Source: DTU018 sp003444615 (GTDB lineage Bacteria > Bacillota > Syntrophomonadia > Syntrophomonadales > Syntrophomonadaceae). Taken from it: a stretch of DNA of 7,602 bases. The position numbers and the translations under genes are program-made. The DNA lies in contig JBASMO010000233.1 in the NCBI GenBank assembly GCA_049656905.1, forward strand, positions 1 to 7,602, in the 5' to 3' direction. Below, in pieces: positions 1 through 6,649 of the stretch. Position 1 is the stretch's first letter; every line of letters starts with the position of its first letter. The notes under the pieces are model-generated. The model did no database searches, was not told the origin of the DNA, and saw only the letters and a program-made list of their open reading frames with translations.

Positions 1-1
1 T

Positions 2-178
2 AGGGCTGTGTTTGATGAAAGCAAGGAAATTAAGAAACAAATATTTGCCAGTATGCCCAGACTCTTAGAGCTATACAAGCAAGGCGAGGATGATCCACGA
101 GGAGCAGCTTTCTACCTGGAGAATCCGGAAGCAGTACTGATGGATATGCAGGGGAATTTCAGGAAGTTTGATATTTAA
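2..178 (+). CDS. 3' end of an unrecognised protein (partial)
   Basis: The reading frame is open from the left edge to the TAA at 176-178 and encodes about 58 residues ending in QGNFRKFDI. The start lies outside the window. The fragment is mostly helical and charged, with an acidic patch (QGEDDPRG) followed by a hydrophobic stretch (AAFYLENPEAVLMDM). I do not recognise the family. It reads toward the minus-strand block and is separated from it by a stem-loop at 211-256. Coding status rests on an uninterrupted frame and plausible composition only. Confidence 0.55.
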   Translation, partial: RAVFDESKEIKKQIFASMPRLLELYKQGEDDPRGAAFYLENPEAVLMDMQGNFRKFDI

Positions 179-210
179 TTGGCAACCGGCGGGATGCCTA
201 ATGAAGCAAA

Positions 211-256
211 CCGGGTTAATTGCAGGATTTGATACCATATTCCTACATTAACCCGG
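211..256. terminator. Long stem-loop between convergent genes, possible bidirectional terminator
   Basis: CCGGGTTAAT (211-220) pairs perfectly with ATTAACCCGG (247-256). Inside, AGGA (224-227) pairs with TCCT (241-244) around a 13-base loop. It lies 33 bases after the stop of the left partial gene and 154 bases beyond the end of the metzincin gene. There is no T-run on either side, so it is not a canonical intrinsic terminator. It could stop or stabilise transcripts from both directions, or be a dispersed palindrome. No coding signal was seen in the remaining 257-409. Confidence 0.4.
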
Positions 257-409
257 CCATCTTATAACTGGACCTATGCTCCATGCGCCAATCGCAAGGG
301 ACCCTCTGTCTGCTCCGACGCATCTTTCTAACTTTCCACTTTCCTCAAGCGAACTATCCAATCACTACTGTTATCAACAACTCCGTTCCCCGGCCACCTT
401 TATGGCTAA

Positions 410-943
410 CTAACCTTTCAAAGTACTTATATAGTTCCTTATCTCTGCCAAGGCTTCTTCGCATAGTACGCCTTCCGTTTTTCCATAGGTCATAATACAC
501 CTATCCGGGTTTTTACAACGATTCATTCCGTCACCGTAATGGTCTTCAGCTCCTAGCAGATGTGCCACCTCATGCCAGATGTTCTTTTCATGCATGCAAC
601 CAATAACGGTTAACCACGTTCCTTGAGCATCGCCCCATTGATGTCTCATACTAACCTTTTCTCCGAGAAAGATAAATTTAAGTTCATCCCCAAACTTTTG
701 CCCTGATACTTCGCCAAAATAATTATTCAATCTAACCAAAAACCGGTCATTATCACATACTGGTTGGTCGTCATAAGAGTTGATAAAAGGTTCGAACCTT
801 TTCTTCGTCTTCTGATTACAGAATATGTTAGTGTAATCTAGTTCAATATTACCTATCTTGAGTTCCTTAAAGAGGTTATCAATATATAGATTAATCTTTT
901 CATCATCTACTCTTGAGTAATTAAATATATAAAAATAAACCAT
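410..943 (-). CDS. Small metzincin-type zinc metalloprotease (archaemetzincin-like core)
   Basis: Encodes 177 residues. The centre of the C-terminal half carries HEVAHLLGAEDH (H124, E125, H128, G131, D134, H135), which fits the metzincin zinc-site pattern HExxHxxGxx(H/D). It is followed by CIMTYG with M151 as a plausible Met-turn. Cysteines C143, C149 and C161 recall the cysteine-rich end of archaemetzincins. However, the CxxC that closes that family's site is CEEA here, and the position-11 ligand is Asp with a His next to it. No signal peptide or membrane segment is visible, so the protein is probably cytoplasmic. The ATG at 943 has AAAGGA six bases upstream. It is the last gene of the block, 135 bases after the DUF262/HNH gene. 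Being a peptidase is well supported; the substrate is unknown. Confidence 0.82.
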   Translation of the reverse strand: MVYFYIFNYSRVDDEKINLYIDNLFKELKIGNIELDYTNIFCNQKTKKRFEPFINSYDDQPVCDNDRFLVRLNNYFGEVSGQKFGDELKFIFLGEKVSMRHQWGDAQGTWLTVIGCMHEKNIWHEVAHLLGAEDHYGDGMNRCKNPDRCIMTYGKTEGVLCEEALAEIRNYISTLKG

Positions 944-949
944 GTTAAT

Positions 950-955
950 TCCTTT
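950..955 (-). promoter_or_regulatory. Ribosome binding site of the metzincin gene
   Basis: AAAGGA on the minus strand (TCCTTT on the plus strand) sits six bases before the ATG at 943. It supports that start and independent translation of the last gene in the block. Confidence 0.6.
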
Positions 956-1078
956 CTATGTCCCAAAAGTCCGATATATCATTTCCAACTTCAGTTGCTT
1001 ACATTTTACAAGTAAACGAAATACCTCTTTGGTCTTTCAGACGACAGAACTGAGATCATAAATCTCCCTGCACCCCCA

Positions 1079-2893
1079 TCATAGTGCATAATAAAATGCT
1101 TTGATCTTGGCGGCCATTAGTTTTCTTCTTTCCAAAAGAAACCGTTCATAATCATCGGGACTCATATTTATGATGTCAGCTGGTATGCAATTTACAGCTA
1201 GATTGCCTTCTAATTCGTTTAGATTTACAATCGTTCCGATTTTCATTTCTTTAGTTTCGCATTGTTCAAAAACAGTCTTGAAATACTCAGCTGGAGGTTT
1301 CTTGCCGATGGCAATATTATCCGAAGAAGTAAGATATGCATAATTTGCGACTTGATTGTATTTTGATCTTTCCGTTATTCCATTCTGTTTCAAATATTCG
1401 CGCGGGAATATGTGATGAACATCACCTGTAACACTGATTAGATCTGAAACTTTTGATGTTGAGGAAAATAATGCCCTATCACCGGCATGAACCTGGGCAG
1501 CCAGAAACACGTTAAAATACGGGCTGTTGATCGCCGAGGTTTCTAGAGCTTGTACTAATCCAATATTCCAAAATGTTTCTGATAGATCAGCCTCTTCAAT
1601 TTCGTGAAAAAACTGCAGGAATCCTTTGTTATGGATCGCTTTGATATCTCTGTCCATAGCAGTCTCTGGAGAAGCAATATAGCGGCTGGTTAGAGTCGAT
1701 AGGACATACCACTTTTGCACATAATGCTTAACTTGAATTTTGCTGATTTCAGGTGTTTTTGCAAGCAATAAGTACAAAGTATATGCAAAATCCAAAGTCA
1801 TATAAGAATTTATTAATTTTTCTGATATAAATCCAGCTGACCTTATGGCCAATACAAAATTAGCGAAATTATATTCGTTCATGAAGTTCAAGACACCGGT
1901 TTTCAATTTAGCAAAACTACTTTCAGCGATTCCTTCTTCAAATACTTTCGTTTCAAAATTACGCCCAGAAAGTAAACTCACCAGATCACCTAATTTAGCC
2001 CGGCCAAATTGATGCATAAAAGATACCCGCAGCATATCACTGTAATCAGGATCGTATATGCCGTCTTTGTCATCCTTTAACCATTTGAGCTTTTGAGCAT
2101 ACTCCGAATCCATAAATTCATTATCTTTCATGCTTATCTGTTTATAGAAACCAGGTTCAACCGCTAGGTGGCAAAAATAATCTATGGCCTTGCGGAGCAT
2201 ATTACCACCGTATTTTTCATCTGCGGCAATCTTGGACATGGCAAAATCCGCTTCATTTAATCGTTTCCCCTGGGAATTAATCCTCACAAATATTTCGGTA
2301 ACCTCTTCTATATTTAACTGAGGAACCAACTCTATGGCACCAATCTGACAGTTCTTGATTGACTGAAGTCTGATAATGCTATTATTCAATTCACTTTTAG
2401 TTATTTCGCTGTTTTGCCGGCAATAATCTTCGATAAAGCCGAAACTATCGAAATCGCTTTTAAATACAACCGAAATATCCGATATCCAATGTTTACTATT
2501 AATATGAGCAGGCGTCTGCACAGCAAATCTATCCTCTTCATCCTTGGCCAAAGGGTTAAATGCAATACGAATTACTTTTTCTTCGTATTCATCATTTAGC
2601 ACACTATATCCAAGTATTGCAGTCATAAGGGAGGTCACTCTTTGTTGACCATCGATGAGAATCTTTTTGCCGATTGATTCCCCACCGGTTTTTAATTTAA
2701 CATTTGGATTCTGCCAAATTATTAAATAACCGGTCGGATAGCCGTTGTATAGTGAATCAATAAAATCACGCACATGTTTGGGCTTCCACACAAAAGGTCT
2801 CTGTATTTCTGGAATGGCAATAACATTACTCTCAATTAAGCCTAGGATTGCATTTACAGAGTAATGCGTAACTGAATACTTCTCATAAACCAT
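1079..2893 (-). CDS. GmrSD/SspE-like DUF262 + HNH (DUF1524) restriction protein
   Basis: Encodes 604 residues. The N-terminal DUF262 domain (ParB/Srx-like fold in GmrS-type proteins) shows IPEIQRPFVWK at 27-37 and DGQQRVTSLM at 81-90. The DGQQR motif binds or hydrolyses NTP in characterised relatives. The middle (about 190-480) is helical, with EIFVRINSQGKRLNEADFAMSK typical of the family. The C-terminal HNH nuclease domain has VHHIFPREYL (H493, H494), YNQVANYAYLTSSDN (N513, N517, N526) and a closing KKPPAEYF. All expected motifs are present and the length suits a fused GmrSD, so it appears intact. Characterised relatives cut or nick DNA carrying modified bases (GmrSD) or act as the effector of phosphorothioate-based defence (SspE). 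No Ssp or Dnd partners are visible here, so type IV-like restriction is the better guess. The ATG at 2893 has a G6 run five bases upstream. The gene looks AT-rich compared with its upstream neighbour. Confidence 0.92.
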   Translation of the reverse strand: MVYEKYSVTHYSVNAILGLIESNVIAIPEIQRPFVWKPKHVRDFIDSLYNGYPTGYLIIWQNPNVKLKTGGESIGKKILIDGQQRVTSLMTAILGYSVLNDEYEEKVIRIAFNPLAKDEEDRFAVQTPAHINSKHWISDISVVFKSDFDSFGFIEDYCRQNSEITKSELNNSIIRLQSIKNCQIGAIELVPQLNIEEVTEIFVRINSQGKRLNEADFAMSKIAADEKYGGNMLRKAIDYFCHLAVEPGFYKQISMKDNEFMDSEYAQKLKWLKDDKDGIYDPDYSDMLRVSFMHQFGRAKLGDLVSLLSGRNFETKVFEEGIAESSFAKLKTGVLNFMNEYNFANFVLAIRSAGFISEKLINSYMTLDFAYTLYLLLAKTPEISKIQVKHYVQKWYVLSTLTSRYIASPETAMDRDIKAIHNKGFLQFFHEIEEADLSETFWNIGLVQALETSAINSPYFNVFLAAQVHAGDRALFSSTSKVSDLISVTGDVHHIFPREYLKQNGITERSKYNQVANYAYLTSSDNIAIGKKPPAEYFKTVFEQCETKEMKIGTIVNLNELEGNLAVNCIPADIINMSPDDYERFLLERRKLMAAKIKAFYYAL

Positions 2894-2959
2894 AGTGACC
2901 CCCCACTTGAAAAATATCTACAAACAATACTACTGAGACAATCTGACATCCAGTGTTTA

Positions 2960-3862
2960 CTAAAACTCCGTAGGAGTAATCCTTCTGGTACGCAGATTGC
3001 CGTCTGCTTGTTCTATCAGGCTCAAGGTGTGCCCCATGATGCTGGTGTCGTCCTGATAGAAACGAAACTCCCGGTCTGCCTTCGCGCAAACCGTTCCCGT
3101 TCCAAAGAGATATTCCTCTCCGTACCAGTCCTGGCCGCTGGCATAGCGTAATTCATAATTGCCCAGAGGAACTTTGGTTTCCACCCATTCTCCACCCCTG
3201 ACAAACAGAGTCACGACCTGCGCTCCCGTAGCACGATCAACCAATTTGATAAAATAATTGATCCCCGCTGCAGTATCGATGGAGAACGGGGCTAGTGGTT
3301 CCTCTCCAGTATAATAATGAACCTCTCCTCCAGGTGGTAATTCAAGTGGAGGAATATCCGGCTGGGGCATATAAGAATCAGTATTGACAGCCGGCAAGTT
3401 CTCCAGCCCAGGCCTCGGAACACCGCCCGGCAGCCATACCTTTCCCAGTACAAAAACAAGCAGGAATAAACCCACCAATACCCAAACTGAAGGCCTTTTG
3501 TCACTCCCTTGGTTCCGAGCACTACTAGCGGAGGCAAATCTATCATAATACGTATCTCGTTGGGATAAAGGCTGGTGGTGTCGAAAGGTGCTACGATCTC
3601 TGGCTGCTTCAGATGGGGAGGGTTTGACTTCTATCTTTGTTTCAGGGGACTTTTTGTCAAACATTATTCGATCATATTCGAATCTTCTCATTTCATCGCC
3701 CAGTACGTAGTAAGCTTTTTCTAACTGGTTTCTTCTTCCGGCTGCTTCTTTCATGTCCTCCGGTAGCTCTCGCAGCGCTTGCTTGAATACCCGGGTGATC
3801 TCTTCCTGGCTAGCATTGGTGGCTATGCCCAGGATCTCATAATAATTATCTTCCGGTTTCAT
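2960..3862 (-). CDS. Membrane-anchored J-like protein lacking HPD, with conserved extracytoplasmic C-terminal domain
   Basis: Encodes 300 residues from the second of two adjacent Met codons; numbering below is from the upstream ATG at 3865. Residues 7-68 resemble a J domain (YYEILGIATNASQEEI, then NQLEKAYYVLGDEMRRFEYDR). The loop that should carry HPD reads ELPED (33-37), so DnaK stimulation is unlikely. A basic, disordered linker precedes one membrane segment at about 126-145 (VWVLVGLFLLVFVLG). By the positive-inside rule the J-like part is cytosolic and the C-terminus outside. A Pro-rich linker leads to a beta-rich domain at about 191-301 with NYFIKLVD, VRGGEWVETKVPLGNYELRYASG and WYGEEYLFG. 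I recall this as a recurrent domain of uncharacterised bacterial proteins. The GGAGG is two bases from the first ATG and five from the second, favouring 3862. The gene is 54 bases downstream of the 71-aa gene and is probably co-expressed with it. Confidence 0.85.
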   Translation of the reverse strand: MKPEDNYYEILGIATNASQEEITRVFKQALRELPEDMKEAAGRRNQLEKAYYVLGDEMRRFEYDRIMFDKKSPETKIEVKPSPSEAARDRSTFRHHQPLSQRDTYYDRFASASSARNQGSDKRPSVWVLVGLFLLVFVLGKVWLPGGVPRPGLENLPAVNTDSYMPQPDIPPLELPPGGEVHYYTGEEPLAPFSIDTAAGINYFIKLVDRATGAQVVTLFVRGGEWVETKVPLGNYELRYASGQDWYGEEYLFGTGTVCAKADREFRFYQDDTSIMGHTLSLIEQADGNLRTRRITPTEF

Positions 3863-3867
3863 CATTA

Positions 3868-3872
3868 CCTCC
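3868..3872 (-). promoter_or_regulatory. Ribosome binding site deciding between two adjacent ATGs
   Basis: GGAGG (minus strand) leaves two bases to the ATG at 3865 and five to the ATG at 3862. The latter is normal spacing, so the second Met is the likelier start. Confidence 0.55.
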
Positions 3873-3916
3873 CCCCGGCGTGATTACTTGTCCCGCCATT
3901 CCTCAGCAGGCCCTCT

Positions 3917-4132
3917 TCATCGGCGCAAGCCCCGGTCACGTTTAAGATCATAAACAACCTTTTCCAAATACCACTCCTCGCTGCGACCCGGATGCTTCTT
4001 CTGTAGATAGACCATTTGCCGCCGCAAAGACTGCTCCGCCGCCGTCCCCGATGAACCGTATAGCATGTTATATTCCTTTTTCAGCCGCCTGATCTTAAAG
4101 GGTCTGGTCAGCGTTGAGAATAGATTGAACAT
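3917..4132 (-). CDS. Small basic helical protein, unknown function
   Basis: Encodes 71 residues beginning MFNLFSTLTRPFKIRRLKKEY. The frame stays open upstream to 4156, but AGGAGG at 4138-4143 lies exactly five bases before the ATG at 4132, which fixes the start. The protein is rich in Lys and Arg, with a hydrophobic/amphipathic N-terminus, a central helix (AAEQSLRRQMVYLQKKHPG) and a second helix (SEEWYLEKVVYDLKRDRG). No cysteines or recognisable domain were seen. It precedes the J-like gene with a 54-base gap and shares its richer GC, so the two probably form a pair. A role as a partner of the J-like cytosolic part, or as a nucleic-acid-contacting protein, would be a guess. Confidence 0.75.
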   Translation of the reverse strand: MFNLFSTLTRPFKIRRLKKEYNMLYGSSGTAAEQSLRRQMVYLQKKHPGRSEEWYLEKVVYDLKRDRGLRR

Positions 4133-4137
4133 GGAAA

Positions 4138-4143
4138 CCTCCT
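4138..4143 (-). promoter_or_regulatory. Consensus ribosome binding site setting the start of the 71-aa gene
   Basis: A perfect AGGAGG on the minus strand sits five bases before the ATG at 4132. It would fall inside the coding region if the upstream ATG at 4156 were used, so the shorter product is preferred. Confidence 0.75.
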
Positions 4144-4193
4144 GCTTATGACACAACTATCAACCGTTATTGATTACAGCTCATCATACTCGC

Positions 4194-5114
4194 TTACTTA
4201 TACAGCGTAAAATTGACCTTATACTTATAAAACTCGATGTTATTAGTAACAGACAAAGCCCTTTTGATTCTTAGATCATCATCCAGACCAATGATTACCC
4301 CTTTTACGGTCTGCCCGTTTTCAGCCAGTTCCTCTTTTACATATCCCATATATCTTTGAATCTGTCCGACAACATTATCACTGACCCTGCCCTTTTTCAA
4401 TTCAACTACCAATAATTCTTGTTTATCTTTGCTGATTGCCAGAATATCTATTGGGCCGGTATCGCTGGGAAATTGCTGACCAACTAACTCTCCATCCACT
4501 TCAAATATTTTATATTTCTTTCCCAGTTCCGTCTTCTTCCAATTTTGAACAAGGAACTCCTCCAGATGTTTCTCTAGAGCGAATACAATCGGATCTTCAA
4601 TGGTTTCGTCAACTGAGACAATCCCTGGATTGGTTTTTCCATAAATAAAGTTTTTAATTTCAGCTTCATGTTTGCTGATGTCGCTGATCGTTCCTCCGGA
4701 TCCAGTAGAATTTTTCAATGCATCAGTCATCAAAGATCTTTCGATCATTAAAGAATACCACTTAACATCACGGCGATGTGGCAAATTGGTGTCTTTATGA
4801 TAGCTGTATTCACCTATGATCTCGCCAACATAATAACTACCTTCACCATTAGGGCACAGCACAATATCTCCTTCATTCATCCCTTTCCCCAAAGTCCATA
4901 ACGCTCCACATGCCAAGCCAGCAACTATTTTGGATTTTCCTTCTCTCATTTCCATATAGACTGGTATGTGTTTTTTATTAAAATCCCGCCAATTTTCAGG
5001 AAACTGACCGGTAAGATCAATCTCAGGCAAAAAATCCATACCCACAAAATTACCATTATAAGATTCTTCAGCAAATTTGCTTTTAGATCCCAACATCAAT
5101 CTGAAGTATTTCAT
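4194..5114 (-). CDS. EVE/PUA-like reader + NucS (DUF91)-type PD-(D/E)XK nuclease
   Basis: Encodes 306 residues. The N-terminal region (about 55-125) has GDIVLC, YYVGEIIGEYSYH and LPHRRDVKW (111-119), the pattern of EVE/PUA-like domains that read modified bases in restriction enzymes. The C-terminal region (about 165-306) matches NucS/DUF91 nucleases. It has HLEEFL at 173-178, GPIDILA with D203, LLVVELKKG with E218 and K220, and GQIQRYMGYV with Q231. The D-ExK core looks intact, so it should be an active Mg-dependent DNA endonuclease. It is not the mismatch-repair NucS itself, because the N-terminal half differs. A GTG-started extension to 5171 exists but overlaps the upstream gene. The ATG at 5114 has AAAGGGA six bases upstream and leaves a 26-base gap, so the two nucleases are very likely cotranscribed. 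Modified-DNA restriction is inferred. Confidence 0.87.
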   Translation of the reverse strand: MKYFRLMLGSKSKFAEESYNGNFVGMDFLPEIDLTGQFPENWRDFNKKHIPVYMEMREGKSKIVAGLACGALWTLGKGMNEGDIVLCPNGEGSYYVGEIIGEYSYHKDTNLPHRRDVKWYSLMIERSLMTDALKNSTGSGGTISDISKHEAEIKNFIYGKTNPGIVSVDETIEDPIVFALEKHLEEFLVQNWKKTELGKKYKIFEVDGELVGQQFPSDTGPIDILAISKDKQELLVVELKKGRVSDNVVGQIQRYMGYVKEELAENGQTVKGVIIGLDDDLRIKRALSVTNNIEFYKYKVNFTLYK

Positions 5115-5140
5115 GATTAATCCCTTTCGAAAACATATAT

Positions 5141-6070
5141 CTACCCCACATAGACATTCTGATTGTGCCACTCTAGGTAACCGGGATCGGGTAGTTGGTC
5201 TTTGCGCGTGGGCAAAACCAGCAGTTTGCTGCCATGGTGCGCATAGTACTCCCGCCCATTGCCGAAATCCTCTTTTATCCGGGGGCTCACTTCAATGGTT
5301 AGACTCTTATCTATCGTTATATAACCGCGGTCAAATAAGGTATGGTAGTCCCTTCTTAACAGGATACCGTTTTTTACTTCATGGGGCCCTTTGACACTGT
5401 ATGGTTTGATATGAGCGGCCTCCAAAACCGGCAACGTTTTTTCCCCGGTTATGGCACATCGTCTTTGATATGCTTCGGTTATCAGAACCTTGAAAGCCCC
5501 CTGCCCGATCCTGGGTCGGATGATCTGTTCATTTCCGTAACGGTTATCAGATTCAGACGCAATAAAATCAGGCTGTATCCGATCTTGTCGAGTTAATCTA
5601 CACTGCACCTGCTCATATAAAGCATTACCAACTGCCTGGGTAGTATCATAAATTTTTCCCTGCACGATGCTTTTGCCCCAGTCGGCCGGAACCGGAATCC
5701 AATCCTTTTCATCGAAATAAAAGGGAGAAGCCAGGATAATGCAACCTATGGAAGGATCTGGATCGGAAAAACGATTGGTTTTCTTGTACTTATAAACTCG
5801 GGTATGAAGTTCCTGCAAACTCATCGCGCCATTGGCAATGCCAAAGGCATCCCAGGCCAAAGAAGCCGGCAGTTTAGAAAAGTTGATAAAGAATCCCCCG
5901 CCCACAATGTAATTCATGGGGCTATGCAGCTTGAATAAAAACATCTCGCCTTCATCCAAGGCCTTAAAATTCTTCTGCCCGCCCGGCTTCCAGAAGTTCA
6001 CTTCCCCGCAGTTCGCCCGCTTTAAGGTCTGAAACCAGTCGTAATCCGTAATCCCCACATACATTTTCAT
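5141..6070 (-). CDS. PUA-like + HNH_2-type endonuclease
   Basis: Encodes 309 residues. Residues 1-150 form a PUA-like module with MYVGITDYDWF, GEMFLFKLHSP and NYIVGGGFF, and WIPVPADWGKSIVQGK follows. The HNH domain spans about 185-260. It has GAFKVLITEAYQRRCAITG (C205), LEAAHIKPYS (H220), HEVKNGILLRRDYHTLFDRGY (N234, H243) and then a beta-rich end. H, N and H are all present, so cleavage activity is likely. Such fusions are annotated as restriction endonucleases, and the N-terminal module may recognise a modified base (inference). The ATG at 6070 has AAGGGAA ten bases upstream. A TTG-started extension to 6118 lacks a good ribosome binding site. This is the first gene of the six-gene block and is preceded by an AT-rich spacer of about 330 bases that probably holds the promoter. 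Confidence 0.87.
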   Translation of the reverse strand: MKMYVGITDYDWFQTLKRANCGEVNFWKPGGQKNFKALDEGEMFLFKLHSPMNYIVGGGFFINFSKLPASLAWDAFGIANGAMSLQELHTRVYKYKKTNRFSDPDPSIGCIILASPFYFDEKDWIPVPADWGKSIVQGKIYDTTQAVGNALYEQVQCRLTRQDRIQPDFIASESDNRYGNEQIIRPRIGQGAFKVLITEAYQRRCAITGEKTLPVLEAAHIKPYSVKGPHEVKNGILLRRDYHTLFDRGYITIDKSLTIEVSPRIKEDFGNGREYYAHHGSKLLVLPTRKDQLPDPGYLEWHNQNVYVG

Positions 6071-6211
6071 ATGTATTCGCTTCCCTTGCGGTGGTATTGC
6101 TATTAACGTTTTCAACAATGGTTCTTGTTGACATAGTCATTTCATGAAAATCCCCCTGAGAGTGCATGCCATCTATCTACGCATGACGGTGTTTTTTGGA
6201 TTTAAAAGTTC

Positions 6212-6245
6212 AAAGGGGGTTCTTTCATATATGTAAAAAACCTTT
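6212..6245. repeat. Imperfect inverted repeat upstream of the nuclease block
   Basis: GGTTCTTT (6218-6225) faces AAAAAACC (6235-6242) with one mismatch and a nine-base loop containing the palindrome CATATATG. Flanking AAAGG (6212-6216) and CCTTT (6241-6245) could extend it past a G bulge. It is about 145 bases ahead of the HNH start, so it could be an operator or attenuator-like structure. Confidence 0.35.
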
Positions 6246-6263
6246 AAATAATACTTTCATATA
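6222..6263. repeat. Two direct copies of CTTTCATATA
   Basis: The 10-mer occurs at 6222-6231 and 6254-6263, 32 bases apart start to start, which is close to three turns of the helix. The position upstream of the nuclease block and the same-face spacing suit a regulator binding site. In AT-rich DNA chance remains possible. Confidence 0.35.
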
Positions 6264-6400
6264 ATTACATAATTCACCAAATATATATAATTTCCTGCAT
6301 ATTGCATTAAAAGTTCCGCCCCATTTGAAACCACATAAATAACTGTTTGAACGTGCCGGATACCTTGGCTAGATAAAAGATATTCTGAAAATCGCATGGC

Positions 6401-6610
6401 TCAGCATTTATCAAATAACCCCATCTCATCCATTTCGACATACCACTCCATCTTATCCAATGCCAATAACTGATTTATCTGAAGTTTGTGTAATTGCTGG
6501 CGCAGTCGCTTGGCTTCATCTGGATCTCTAACTTGTTCCAGTTCCATTTTAAGCTCGTTGATTTGGGATTTAATTTGCTGTGGGTCAAGGTCAATCTCTT
6601 TTTGGTTCAC
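6401..6610 (-). CDS. Small coiled-coil protein, unknown function (GTG start)
   Basis: Encodes 69 residues, starting M(GTG)NQKEIDLDPQQ. The frame extends to an ATG at 6628, but the AGGAGG at 6617-6622 would then be codons 3-4. It sits six bases before the GTG at 6610, so GTG is the likely start. Residues about 10-50 form a charged heptad-like helix (IKSQINELKMELEQVRDPDEAKRLRQQLHKLQ). An acidic, aromatic tail follows (WYVEMDEMGLFDKC) and ends in Cys. No domain was recognised. The gene has its own candidate promoter at 6650-6678 and is 330 bases upstream of the nuclease block, so it is probably a separate unit. A regulatory or scaffold role cannot be told from sequence. Confidence 0.72.
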   Translation of the reverse strand: MNQKEIDLDPQQIKSQINELKMELEQVRDPDEAKRLRQQLHKLQINQLLALDKMEWYVEMDEMGLFDKC

Positions 6611-6616
6611 GTCTTT

Positions 6617-6622
6617 CCTCCT
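6617..6622 (-). promoter_or_regulatory. Ribosome binding site fixing the GTG start
   Basis: A perfect AGGAGG on the minus strand lies six bases from the GTG at 6610. Translation from the upstream ATG at 6628 would place the site inside the coding sequence. Confidence 0.7.
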
Positions 6623-6649
6623 ATGCATCTAGGGATTCACTTTAACACG

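Larger units (their letters stand above)
6071..6400. other. AT-rich intergenic region upstream of the nuclease block
   Basis: I see no convincing gene in these 330 bases. They separate the 69-aa gene from the HNH gene, both on the minus strand, and should carry the promoter of the nuclease block. Features seen are two copies of CTTTCATATA (6222-6231 and 6254-6263) and an imperfect hairpin at 6212-6245. Several AT-rich hexamers could serve as -10 boxes, but I found no -35/-10 pair good enough to name. Confidence 0.45.

Noticed and set aside
283..495. Plus-strand frame of 70 codons
   Set aside because: It runs into the metzincin gene antisense, has no ribosome binding site, and has the Leu/Ser/Pro-rich composition of a shadow frame.
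1005..1016. TTTAC/GTAAA dyad between the DUF262 and metzincin genes as an operator
   Set aside because: The arms are only five bases, in AT-rich DNA, and no matching promoter was found next to it.
935..2893. Shared first three residues MVY in the metzincin and DUF262 proteins as a sign of a duplicated start region
   Set aside because: The identity covers only nine bases, the ribosome binding sites differ, and the similarity stops immediately after.
4194..5171. Longer NucS-like protein starting from GTG at 5171
   Set aside because: It would overlap the HNH gene by 31 bases and adds cysteine-rich sequence unlike the family. The ATG at 5114 has a well-spaced AAAGGGA.
5141..6118. Longer HNH protein starting from TTG at 6118
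   Set aside because: There is no good ribosome binding site before the TTG, and the added 16 residues do not look like part of the PUA-like domain. The ATG at 6070 has AAGGGAA upstream.
5964..6167. Minus-strand frame of 67 codons overlapping the HNH start, with a G-run upstream of an internal ATG at 6140
   Set aside because: Most of it lies out of frame inside the HNH gene. The G-run is ten bases from the ATG and no domain is visible. A short leader peptide is not excluded but is unsupported.
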